A DNA stretch of 14,252 nt from NCBI GenBank assembly GCA_964416315.1, contig CAYQDR010000122.1, positions 1 to 14,252 on the forward strand. The letters run 5' to 3'. The stretch comes from CAYQDR01 sp964416315 (GTDB taxonomy: Bacteria; Methylomirabilota; Methylomirabilia; Rokubacteriales; DASRDR01). A program made the translations under genes and the position numbers. Shown here one piece after another: positions 6,269 to 12,804 of the stretch. The notes beneath the pieces are model-generated. The model was not told where the DNA came from. It was given only the letters and a program-made list of their open reading frames with translations, and searched no databases. Numbering within the stretch: position 1 is the stretch's first letter; each line of letters opens with the position of its first letter.

Positions 6269-8971
6269 TCAGATCAGCGCGGATTCCAGGACGATGCCGC
6301 GGTCGAGGGCGCGCGCCGCGGCCTCGGCCGTCCGGGCGAGACCGGTTGGGACCTCGGGCGCCTCGCCGAGCTGGCGGAGGAGGTCGATCAGCCGGCGCAT
6401 CGCCCGGATGAGGTCGCCCTCGTGCCCCCCGAACGCCTGGGCGACGACGCGCGGCCAGTCGTCGTCGCCGGACGCCCACCGGTAGACCGCCGCCACGAAG
6501 CCCGCCTGCACGGCCGCCGGGCGCACGAGGCCCACGCGCCGCTGGACCGCGAGGATCGCCGCCGCGGCCTCGTCGAGCTGCCGGACGCGCCGGCGGAGCT
6601 TCGGGCGCTGCTTGAGGAACGCGCGCGGGGGGCCCTCCTCGCCGGAGCGCGCCTCCTCCGTGAGGCACGAGCAGAGCGCGGCGACCTCTGCGGGGCCGGC
6701 CTCGTCGAAGATCCCGCGGAAGACGGCCTCGGCCACCAGGAGCTCGTGGTCGTGCCGGAGCGCCGCCACGAGCCGGCCCTTCGGGCGGAGCTCGCCCTTC
6801 TGCACGGCGTCGAACGCGTCGAGCACCTCGACGACGCGCCGGTACTCCTGCCAGAGCGCGTTCCGGACCGCGTCCAACGCGCGCGCGCGCTCCTCCGCCC
6901 GCGCCCGGTGCTTCTCGATCGCCTTCCAGGCCGCGTCGCAGCGGGTGGTGGCGCCCCACGGGCAGGCGTGGCACTCGATCTGCTCCAGCGAGTCCTCCGG
7001 GGCGTCACCCCGCTCCCGCTCGAGGAGGTGCCGGAGGTCGAGCCCGCTGAGCCTTGCCATCAGCGCCGCGCCGTCGCGGCCGAGCGTCTCCCGGAACTCC
7101 CGCCCCCAGCCGCGGTGGTGCGCCGCGAGGTCCCGGATCGCGGGCGGGAGCAGCACCGGGGGGGTCGCCCAGAACACCCGCTTGACGTTCCCGCCCTTCG
7201 TGCGGATGACCGAGCCGTGCGGGAGGAGCGTGTCCACGAGCACGCGGTTCCCGCGGAGGCGGTGGGTCCCCAGGACGACGCCGAGCCCGCTCCCGCCCCG
7301 CTGCCGGAGGAGGACGAGGCGTCCCGGCTCCAGGTCGGCGGCCGGCCGCTCCCGGCTCTGACGCGCCCGCGCGCCGAGCGCCCGGCGGCGGGCCTCGATC
7401 TCGGCGCGGAGGGCGCGGTACCGGCCGATCCGCGCGAAGTCGCCGCAGGGGGCCGCGTAGCGTTCCGCCTCGGTGAGCGCCTCGCCGGCCGCGGCGGCCT
7501 CCTCCTCGAGCCGCCGGATCCCGCGCAGCCGCTGGTGCTGGCCGAACGACGACTCCACGATGCGCCGGATCGCCGTCTCGTCGCGGACGGTGCCGATGAG
7601 CAGGGCCACAGACCCGTAACCGAGCCGGAACTGGCTCGCGATGGGCTCGGGCGGCCCGTCCACGACGGCGAGCAGCTCCTCGACGCTGTCGCGGGCGTCC
7701 AGCGCGATGACGCACTGGCCCTCGGGGTCGATGCCCCGCCGCCCCGCGCGCCCCGCCATCTGGGTCAGCTCGTTGTGGCTGAGCGTCCGGAAGCCCCGGT
7801 CGGTCCGCTTCGTGAGCCCCTGGAGGACGACGCTCCGGGCCGGCATGTGGATCCCGAGGCTCATCGTCTCCGTGGCGAACACGACCCGCACGAGCCCCCG
7901 CTCGAAGAGCAGCTCCGTCAGGCGCTTGAGGCTCGGGAGGATCCCCGCGTGGTGGGCGCCGACCCCGAGGGCCATCGCCTGGAAGATCGTCTGGTTCAGG
8001 TCGGACGCCCCGAGCACGGGCGTCTCCTCGACGGCGTCCCGGATCGCCCGCTCGACCTCGCGCCGCCGGGCCCGGTCGAGCAGCGGCTGCCCGTCGCCGA
8101 GCACGCCCTCCAGCGCCCGCTCGCACCCCACGCGGCTGAAGATGAAGTAGATCGCCGGCAGCCACTGGCGCGACGCGAGCTCCTCGATCATCGCGGTGAC
8201 CGGGGCGACGGGCCGGGCATGGAAGCGCCCGCGCCGGTTGTGGTCGCCCGCCTCGATCCCCGCGAGGCGCGCGCGCCCGGCGCGGACCAGGTCCACCGGG
8301 TGGATCTCGGCCTCGACGTCGGCGACCAGGTACTGGAGCGGTACCGGCCGCCGCGGGTGGATGACGGGGACGATGGGACGGTGGACCAAGCTGATCCACT
8401 CGGCGATCTCGCGGATGTTCGCGACGGTCGCCGACAGCGCGACGAGGGTGACGTCCTTCGGCGCGTTGACGATGATCTCCTCCCACACGGTCCCGCGCCC
8501 CTCGTCTCCCATGTAGTGGCACTCGTCCAGCACCACGTCGCTCAGGCCCTCGAGGGTCCCCGTGTAGAACATGTTCCGGAGGATCTCGGTCGTCATGACC
8601 AGGACGGGCGCCCGGGGGTTCACCTTCACGTCGCCCGTGAGGATCCCCACCTCGGCGACCCCGAACTGCCGGCAGAAGTCCGCGTACTTCTGGTTGGACA
8701 GGGCCTTGAGCGGGGTCGTGTAGGCGATGCGCGTCTTCTCCCGCAGCGCCTGGTGGATCGCGAACTCCGCGATCAGCGTCTTGCCCGCGCCGGTCGGCGC
8801 CGACACGATGACCGAGGACCCCTCGAGCAGCGCGCCGATCGCGCGGACCTGGAACGCGTCGAGCGGAAAGGCGTAGCGGCGCTCGAAGCTCCGGTAGAGG
8901 TCGAGGGCGTCGGGGGAGATCCGCCCGTCCGCGAGAGCCGCCTCGAGGAGCGGGGGGGCCTGGTAGGTCAC
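6269..8971 (-). CDS. Ski2/HelY-type superfamily II RNA/DNA helicase
   Basis: From a GTG start this is a 900-residue protein. In order it has a Q-type entry FPLDAFQVRAI, Walker A APTGAGKT (58-65), TTPLKALSNQKYADF, Walker B as DECH (149-152), SAT (180-182), the second RecA domain with SLGIHMPARSVV and motif VI QMAGRAGRRG. A long helical C-terminal region follows, containing a Cys cluster CHACPW...C as in bacterial HelY-like proteins. Such enzymes unwind RNA or RNA/DNA and are linked to RNA turnover or ribosome maturation. I chose GTG at 8971 because the conserved sequence begins there. The frame stays open to 9118, but that stretch overlaps the end of gene X. A GTG at 9007 is the alternative. 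A 10-codon ORF (8968-9000) ends in a GTGA overlap with the chosen start. The 5' end is duplicated at 13572-13959. Confidence 0.9.
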   Translation of the reverse strand: MTYQAPPLLEAALADGRISPDALDLYRSFERRYAFPLDAFQVRAIGALLEGSSVIVSAPTGAGKTLIAEFAIHQALREKTRIAYTTPLKALSNQKYADFCRQFGVAEVGILTGDVKVNPRAPVLVMTTEILRNMFYTGTLEGLSDVVLDECHYMGDEGRGTVWEEIIVNAPKDVTLVALSATVANIREIAEWISLVHRPIVPVIHPRRPVPLQYLVADVEAEIHPVDLVRAGRARLAGIEAGDHNRRGRFHARPVAPVTAMIEELASRQWLPAIYFIFSRVGCERALEGVLGDGQPLLDRARRREVERAIRDAVEETPVLGASDLNQTIFQAMALGVGAHHAGILPSLKRLTELLFERGLVRVVFATETMSLGIHMPARSVVLQGLTKRTDRGFRTLSHNELTQMAGRAGRRGIDPEGQCVIALDARDSVEELLAVVDGPPEPIASQFRLGYGSVALLIGTVRDETAIRRIVESSFGQHQRLRGIRRLEEEAAAAGEALTEAERYAAPCGDFARIGRYRALRAEIEARRRALGARARQSRERPAADLEPGRLVLLRQRGGSGLGVVLGTHRLRGNRVLVDTLLPHGSVIRTKGGNVKRVFWATPPVLLPPAIRDLAAHHRGWGREFRETLGRDGAALMARLSGLDLRHLLERERGDAPEDSLEQIECHACPWGATTRCDAAWKAIEKHRARAEERARALDAVRNALWQEYRRVVEVLDAFDAVQKGELRPKGRLVAALRHDHELLVAEAVFRGIFDEAGPAEVAALCSCLTEEARSGEEGPPRAFLKQRPKLRRRVRQLDEAAAAILAVQRRVGLVRPAAVQAGFVAAVYRWASGDDDWPRVVAQAFGGHEGDLIRAMRRLIDLLRQLGEAPEVPTGLARTAEAAARALDRGIVLESALI

Positions 8972-9200
8972 CGGCGGGGCACGAGCCTCCTGGTCGCCAT
9001 TGTACACCGGCGGCCGAGCCCGGCGCGTCGGACGGGTGGGGATCAGTCCGCCGTGAATCCGTTCAGGAACTCCTCGAAGTCGGCCCGATACTCCTCGAGG
9101 ACACCGCGATGGGTCCACGTGAGGACCTGGACCGTGCCCTGCGTGCCGCTGTAGTAATAACCCTGGAACACCATCGGGACTCCCTGCCTTCCATTCTCAG
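8431..9200. repeat. Direct repeat, copy 1 (helicase 5' end plus gene X 3' end)
   Basis: This segment is repeated in the same orientation at 13572-14181. Positions 8685-9069 are identical to 13673-14057 (385 bp, offset 4988). To the left there are scattered substitutions (for example at 8684) plus a 153-bp block (8468-8620) that is absent from copy 2. To the right, in gene X, substitutions begin at 9070 and a 7-bp indel follows. Confidence 0.88.
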
Positions 9201-9228
9201 ATAGGCCACGTCGGCCTCATTGACCGTT
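9043..9228 (-). pseudogene. Gene X copy 1: frameshifted 3' remnant of an unrecognised gene
   Basis: The last 43 codons (9174 back to 9043) encode MVFQGYYYSG at the start and end EEFLNGFTAD. They match the intact-frame copy at 14031-14252 closely. The segment just upstream encodes YLRMEG in a different frame: compared with copy 2, seven bases are missing between the GGC of MEG (9186-9188 region) and the AGGGAGTCCCG that precedes the ATG at 9174, so the reading frame is broken. Similarity to copy 2 fades beyond about 9225, where the accessory region begins. A short protein could still start from the ATG at 9174. I do not recognise the family. The Tyr-rich segment and acidic tail might belong to a small extracytoplasmic protein, but the N-terminus is not visible. 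Confidence 0.62.
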
Positions 9229-9350
9229 CTCCGCTCGTCACGCTCGGCTCGGGTCGCACCCCCACCTTCCGCGCGGCCGGCCTCCTCCCCCCGAGCGGCT
9301 CCACCTCGACGTGCGCCTCCGCTGCACTCCGGCGCGGCTTCGCAAAACAG

Positions 9351-9384
9351 CACGGGCGCCGAGGTTTGATCCTCGGCGCCCGTG
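9351..9384 (-). terminator. Intrinsic terminator of the DGQHR-like gene
   Basis: A perfect 14-bp stem (CACGGGCGCCGAGG with its complement) closes a 6-base loop. Read on the minus strand it lies 27 bases after the stop at 9411 and is followed by CTGTTTTG, a modest U-tract. Confidence 0.66.
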
Positions 9385-9410
9385 GATCAGCTCGGTAGCT
9401 CTTTGGGCCG

Positions 9411-10721
9411 TTAGACGGTCACGGCTCCAGCCCGGGGTGCAACTCCCGTACGCTCGCAGAGAAGCTCGAACGCTCCCTGCCGAGCCTGCCGGTTATTGAC
9501 TACCTGGGGACCCTTCTTGCCGGGCGCCATCACTCCTTTGTCCAACCACAACGGGTTGTTCCGACTGAACAAGTCCCCCGTGTAGCTGCCGTTCTGTCCT
9601 GCGTAGATGTATGGCTCTGCGAGCACGGCCACCATCTCATCAGACTTCGATCCGTCTTCCCACAGCCTCGCGGCGAAGCGGATGTAGGCGTGCCACATCA
9701 CCGCCTGATCTGCCACCGACGACTCGCGCACGCGCTGGCGCTGAGCAACGGACAGCAAGCCGATCTCCTTTGGCCTCACATTGCCCAGGGCCGTCAGGAA
9801 GTCGAGCATGAAGTTCCTGATGTCCTCGTACTTGTCCTCGACGATGTTGTGGAAGCCTCCCTTCAATGCCTCCACAATGGTCCCGAAGGTCACCATCTTG
9901 GCGGAGTTCCGCGATAGATGGTTGCCCAAGATCTCGACGTTGGCGCTGCCCAGCACCGATGACCGCTCCATCAGTTCTCGAGCCAGCCGCGAGTGCAAAT
10001 TGGGCGCGGCGGTCTTGGACTCGATAAAGTGCGCGGTGCTGGGCGACACCCGCCACCCCAAGAAGTTGTAGACGTAGAAACGGTGCGCCTCGCCCTTGAA
10101 GTCATCCGTATAGATCACCAGGCCATAGGCGCGCTGGGGATTATAGGATCCCATCTCCATGGACCCGGTGTCGCGGATCCACTGGAGGTAGCGGCGGTGG
10201 ACACGCACGATGGCGTGGTGTCGATGGTTGGTGTCAGGGCGGGTGGCGACTCCCTCGTAGATCCGAAGTTCCCGAGGCTCGCGCACGTATACCCAGACCG
10301 TCTCCCCGGCCCTGAGATTCCACATGAGCTGCGGACACTCGAAGCGATTCTGGTCGATATCTTGGATCATCGACTCGATCTCGCTCGGCCGGAGGAATTC
10401 CTTCTTCCCGCTGCTGGTCTCCTTGACACCCCGCTGGATTTCCGGGTCGTAGACACAGCGAAAGCGATGGGTAGCCCGCATCTCCGCCTGGTAGAGCTCA
10501 TCCGGATCGGAGACGTCGGTCAGTAGGCCGGGCGTGATCTGCGTCTGGAACTCGATCGCGCCGGCCATGGCCACGCAACCACTCGAGCCGAGAACGTCCT
10601 TCTCGGGCCACCGCAGGATCGCCTCTGTGTTCGGGAGCACGAACGGAGCGCGGCCCTTAAGATGCAGCGGAACCTGCTCGGCTGTCTCCACGAGATAGCT
10701 GTACGTAGCTGCCTGGTTCAT
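9411..10721 (-). CDS. DndB/DGQHR-domain-like protein
   Basis: The 436-residue protein shows the layout of the DndB/DGQHR family. There is an SEIESMIQDIDQNRFECP segment (113-130), like the helix that comes before the signature in that family. The signature position reads RPDTNHRHHAI (161-171), where Asp163, His166 and Arg167 match D..HR of the canonical D-G-Q-H-R but the middle residues are Thr-Asn. A later LGNHLSRNSAKMVTFGTIVEAL segment (265-286) matches the helical C-terminal region. Known relatives work in DNA phosphorothioation (DndB, a regulator) and in deazaguanine DNA modification. No dndACDE, dpd or sulfur-transfer genes are visible here, so this is an orphan. The ATG at 10721 has GGGGGAG (10729-10735 region) at good spacing. 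Its GC content and codon use look lower than in the trehalose operon, which fits acquisition. The family assignment rests on motif reading only. Confidence 0.55.
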   Translation of the reverse strand: MNQAATYSYLVETAEQVPLHLKGRAPFVLPNTEAILRWPEKDVLGSSGCVAMAGAIEFQTQITPGLLTDVSDPDELYQAEMRATHRFRCVYDPEIQRGVKETSSGKKEFLRPSEIESMIQDIDQNRFECPQLMWNLRAGETVWVYVREPRELRIYEGVATRPDTNHRHHAIVRVHRRYLQWIRDTGSMEMGSYNPQRAYGLVIYTDDFKGEAHRFYVYNFLGWRVSPSTAHFIESKTAAPNLHSRLARELMERSSVLGSANVEILGNHLSRNSAKMVTFGTIVEALKGGFHNIVEDKYEDIRNFMLDFLTALGNVRPKEIGLLSVAQRQRVRESSVADQAVMWHAYIRFAARLWEDGSKSDEMVAVLAEPYIYAGQNGSYTGDLFSRNNPLWLDKGVMAPGKKGPQVVNNRQARQGAFELLCERTGVAPRAGAVTV

Positions 10722-10736
10722 CTACAATCTCCCCCG

Positions 10737-10779
10737 GGCCAGGTCCGGGCCTGGCCTGTTCTGCCGAGTGCTCCTCGGC
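10737..10779 (-). repeat. Two small hairpins beside the ribosome binding site of the DGQHR-like gene
   Basis: GGCCAGG (10737-10743) pairs with CCTGGCC (10750-10756), and GCCGAG (10763-10768) pairs with CTCGGC (10774-10779). The first stem abuts the G-rich ribosome binding site at about 10729-10735, so folding could affect translation of the minus-strand gene. No T-run follows either hairpin. Confidence 0.5.
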
Positions 10780-10789
10780 GGATTTAGCT

Positions 10790-10832
10790 GGGGTCGGGCG
10801 CTCTCGGACCGGGTTCGAGAGCGCCCGACCCC
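10790..10832. repeat. Perfect 17-bp inverted repeat
   Basis: The arm GGGGTCGGGCGCTCTCG (10790-10806) is exactly complementary to 10816-10832, with a 9-base loop. On the plus strand a T5 run appears only 12 bases later, and on the minus strand there is none, so it is not a standard intrinsic terminator. It lies in the putative leader RNA of the DGQHR-like gene. Confidence 0.75.
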
Positions 10833-10846
10833 TCCCGGCTTGCTTT

Positions 10847-10888
10847 TTACGCGTTAGGCCCCGCGCCCCCGGCCTCCACCGGGGTCAC
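10847..10888 (-). CDS. Putative 13-aa leader peptide
   Basis: A GTG at 10888 opens MTPVEAGGAGPNA and stops at TAA (10847-10849). Seven bases before the start is AGGAGGTGAT (10896-10905, minus strand), a ten-base match to the anti-Shine-Dalgarno end of 16S rRNA and one of the strongest such sites in the window. A promoter-like pair lies upstream and a 17-bp hairpin downstream, so a leader-peptide arrangement is plausible. There is no homology evidence, and the strong site may instead be part of the surrounding palindromes. Confidence 0.33.
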   Translation of the reverse strand: MTPVEAGGAGPNA

Positions 10889-10894
10889 TGTCTC

Positions 10895-10922
10895 TATCAC
10901 CTCCTCGTGATATCTAGATCAC
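10895..10922. promoter_or_regulatory. Operator-like overlapping palindromes (GTGAT/ATCAC)
   Basis: TATCAC (10895-10900) and GTGATA (10907-10912) form one inverted repeat with a 6-base spacer. GTGAT (10907-10911) and ATCAC (10918-10922) form a second one around ATCTAG. They lie just downstream of the predicted minus-strand promoter, where a repressor would act. The protein that binds is unknown. Confidence 0.42.
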
Positions 10923-10935
10923 TGGGTTTTCACCA

Positions 10936-10965
10936 GCCATATCATGAGTGATTCACCCGTGTCAA
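10936..10965 (-). promoter_or_regulatory. Sigma70-like promoter for the minus-strand leader and DGQHR-like gene
   Basis: On the minus strand TTGACA (10965-10960) is a perfect -35. After 18 bases comes TATGGC (10941-10936), a weak -10 that is helped by an extended TGA just before it. Transcription would begin near 10929 and leave a leader of roughly 200 bases before the ATG at 10721. Confidence 0.48.
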
Positions 10966-10986
10966 ATGATTTCTTCGGTCGGGCGA

Positions 10987-11015
10987 GGCGACTGTCGCCT
11001 TCCGTAAGGCGACAG
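10987..11015. promoter_or_regulatory. GGCGACAG palindrome and hairpin ahead of the DUF4145 gene
   Basis: CTGTCGCC (10992-10999) pairs with GGCGACAG (11008-11015) around an 8-base loop. The left arm is also part of the near-palindrome GGCGACTGTCGCC (10987-10999). GGCGACAG occurs again at 11091-11098, inside the first codons of the gene that starts at 11071. It could be a repressor site or a 5' UTR structure. No convincing plus-strand -35/-10 pair is visible between 10966 and 11070. Confidence 0.38.
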
Positions 11016-11070
11016 CCGCCCGGCCGCTGTCTCCCATCCTCGTCCTGAGGATATTTCAGGTTGCGTCACG

Positions 11071-11853
11071 ATGTCGCAATCCGTAGAATTGGCGACAGTG
11101 TCCCCACTCATGCTGGACGACATTCGGAACTTTGGAAAAGCCATCCCCTCCACCCTGCTTCTCAGCAAAAGCTTCGTCGCCGGCGACCTCTACTGCCCAC
11201 CCTGTGGAGGACCCCGGCGCATGGCGATCATCGTCCTGTACGAGCCCCTTTCAAGACGCGGGCTGGGGCTCAACCTTGCGGGGGACGTCATCGAACAGCT
11301 CACCCCTTCCCTCTTCGAGTTCTCCTGCGTTCGGTGTGAAACGAAGTTCACCGTGGTTCTCTACCGAGGTCCCGACGGCCCGGCGCTCGCCGTCCTGCCG
11401 AGCTGCCGTGGCGGTCTCACCACTCCCCACACCCCGCCGGGGGTTGCCTTCTACCTCGACCAGGCCCACAAGTCGGAGTCGGTCGGTGCCTACAGCGCGG
11501 CGGTCGCGATGTTCCGGGGTGCCCTCGAGCACCTCCTCTTCGAGCAGGGCTACAAGACCGGCATGCTGAACGCGAAGCTCGCGAAGCTCGAGGCCGACAT
11601 CCGGTCGGGATCGGCCCCGAAGTGGGCTCTCGAGCTGGACATCGCGTTCCTCCAGGTTCTGAAGGACCTCGGGAACGGGTCCATCCACCCAAACGATGGC
11701 GACGTGAGGAAGCAGGCCGCCCTTGATGGCGGCCTCCTCCTGCGAGTAAAGGAGGTCTTCCTCTACCTTCTCTTCCTCGTTTACGAGGCGCCGCACCAGA
11801 AGGCCGCAGCCCTCGCTGCATTGCAGGCGAAGGCGCAAATCCTGAAAAAGTAG
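11071..11853 (+). CDS. Zinc-ribbon plus DUF4145 (HEPN-like) protein
   Basis: The 260-residue protein has two Cys pairs, CPPC (42-45) and CVRC (86-89), that would form a zinc ribbon around a beta-rich region. After it comes an all-helical domain (about 125-240) with the DUF4145 pattern: YSAAVAMFRGALEHLL (141-156), then MLNAKLAKL and LKDLGNGSIHPND (197-209). DUF4145 is distantly HEPN-like and is common in defence islands and as an accessory domain of restriction enzymes. The classical HEPN RNase R-x4-H motif is not intact, since Gly201 occupies the Arg position before His206, so RNase activity is doubtful. The start has only a weak AGG at about 11058. The stop is 6 bases before the recombinase gene, so the two are probably co-transcribed. 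The exact function is unknown. Confidence 0.68.
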   Translation: MSQSVELATVSPLMLDDIRNFGKAIPSTLLLSKSFVAGDLYCPPCGGPRRMAIIVLYEPLSRRGLGLNLAGDVIEQLTPSLFEFSCVRCETKFTVVLYRGPDGPALAVLPSCRGGLTTPHTPPGVAFYLDQAHKSESVGAYSAAVAMFRGALEHLLFEQGYKTGMLNAKLAKLEADIRSGSAPKWALELDIAFLQVLKDLGNGSIHPNDGDVRKQAALDGGLLLRVKEVFLYLLFLVYEAPHQKAAALAALQAKAQILKK

Positions 11854-11859
11854 CGCCCT

Positions 11860-12387
11860 ATGCCCTACCAATACAAGCGCGAACCCCTGACCCAGGACGA
11901 GGCGAACCGCCTCGCCAACGCCTGCCAGGACCACGAGGAGAAGCTCGTGGTCTGGACGCTCCTCGACACCGGGCTCCGCGTCTCCGAGCTCGCCTCGCTC
12001 ACCAAAGCCCACCTCGACTGGCAGGGCCACCGCCTCATGGTCTACGGCAAGGGCGGGCCCTACGGCTCAAGCTCGAAGCGCCGGGGCATCCCCCTCTCCC
12101 CTCGCGTCCAGCCCCTCCTCGAGGGCCACTTCGCCCTCCACGAGACCTTCGGGATGAGCCCCCGCACCATCCAGCGGCTCGTCAAGCGCGTCGCGAACCA
12201 GGCCCACATCAGCCGGCCCCTCACCCCGCACGTTCTCCGCCACACTTTCTCGGTCACCGCCATCCAGAAGGGCATCTCCCTCCCCGCCCTCCAGCGCCTC
12301 CTCGGCCACGACCGGCTGACGACGACCGAGATCTACCTCAACCTCTCGCCCGAGGAGGTCATCCGCGAGTTCCAGAGCAAATGGTAA
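11860..12387 (+). CDS. Minimal tyrosine recombinase (catalytic domain only)
   Basis: All catalytic residues of the Xer/phage-integrase family are visible in this 175-residue protein: Arg40 in DTGLRVSEL, Lys64 in the GKG turn, His124 and Arg127 in HVLRHTF, His150 in LLGHDRL and the nucleophile Tyr159 in TEIYLNL. The N-terminal SAM-like core-binding domain is absent; family members are usually about 300 residues or more. It may work with a partner, as a specialised recombinase, or as a degenerate integrase. The ATG at 11860 follows the DUF4145 stop by 6 bases and has no good ribosome binding site, which suggests translational coupling. It is the likeliest mobility gene of the accessory island, though I could not identify attachment sites. 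Confidence 0.85.
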   Translation: MPYQYKREPLTQDEANRLANACQDHEEKLVVWTLLDTGLRVSELASLTKAHLDWQGHRLMVYGKGGPYGSSSKRRGIPLSPRVQPLLEGHFALHETFGMSPRTIQRLVKRVANQAHISRPLTPHVLRHTFSVTAIQKGISLPALQRLLGHDRLTTTEIYLNLSPEEVIREFQSKW

Positions 12388-12522
12388 GCTACTCGCTGCG
12401 CGAACGGTTCGGGAGAATGCCGAAGAGCACTTGGAGTACAGATTGGACGTGCTGCAGCTGATCTCATTGATCGGATCACTCGCCACCATCATCCTTGGGG
12501 GCATTGCCATCTGGCTGTCTCT

Positions 12523-12530
12523 CTATTTCT
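12523..12530. repeat. 8-bp target site duplication, left copy
   Basis: CTATTTCT directly abuts the left end of the MITE and is repeated exactly at 12797-12804. Confidence 0.85.
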
Positions 12531-12796
12531 GGCTCTTCCGGATCCTGTGTGGGTGAGTCATGCCCCTCCCTCGGGTGGAACCGACGCCGAGTCCGGGCCG
12601 GGTCCGTGGGGAGGGGCCCGGAAGTCCTTGGCGCCTGGACGCGGTCGGGCCTGCCCAGCGCGGCTCCGTGCGCATCTCCGCAGCCTGCGGCGCCCCCGTG
12701 CTGGCCCCAGCTATCCCCCGCATCCCCGAGCCGCGAGATCCCTGCCTCCTGCCTCCAGGGTTTGGGTCTCCGACCCACACGAAAGCCTGAAGAGCC
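12531..12796. mobile_element. 266-bp MITE with 24-bp terminal inverted repeats, ISL3-like ends
   Basis: The left end reads GGCTCTTCCGG... and the reverse complement of the right end reads GGCTCTTCAGG...; over 24 positions 19 match, including GGCTCTTC and TGTGTGGGT. The ends are flanked by CTATTTCT on both sides, an 8-bp target duplication. No transposase is encoded: the frame that is open across the element is an artefact of GC-rich sequence. From memory, ends of the GGCTCTT type with 8-bp duplications are characteristic of the ISL3 family, so an ISL3 transposase elsewhere in the genome would be the likely helper. Confidence 0.83.
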
Positions 12797-12804
12797 CTAT
12801 TTCT
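12797..12804. repeat. 8-bp target site duplication, right copy
   Basis: An exact copy of CTATTTCT at 12523-12530. The interrupted reading frame resumes through it. Confidence 0.85.

Noticed and set aside
8972..9118. Longer helicase start at the ATG at 9118
   Set aside because: The extra 49 residues overlap the end of gene X, look like shadow sequence, and precede the conserved N-terminus.
10779..10835. tRNA-like stretch (GCGGATTTAGCT and GGGTTCGA)
   Set aside because: The words resemble a tRNA 5' end and T-loop, but there is no matching 3' acceptor, no anticodon arm, and the sequence is better explained by one 17-bp hairpin.
10790..10860. Intrinsic terminator on the plus strand (17-bp hairpin plus T5)
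   Set aside because: The T-run begins about 12 bases after the stem, too far for an intrinsic terminator, and no plus-strand gene ends upstream of it.
10962..11168. 68-codon minus-strand ORF over the DUF4145 start
   Set aside because: No ribosome site, overlaps a supported gene on the other strand, and the sequence shows no domain features.
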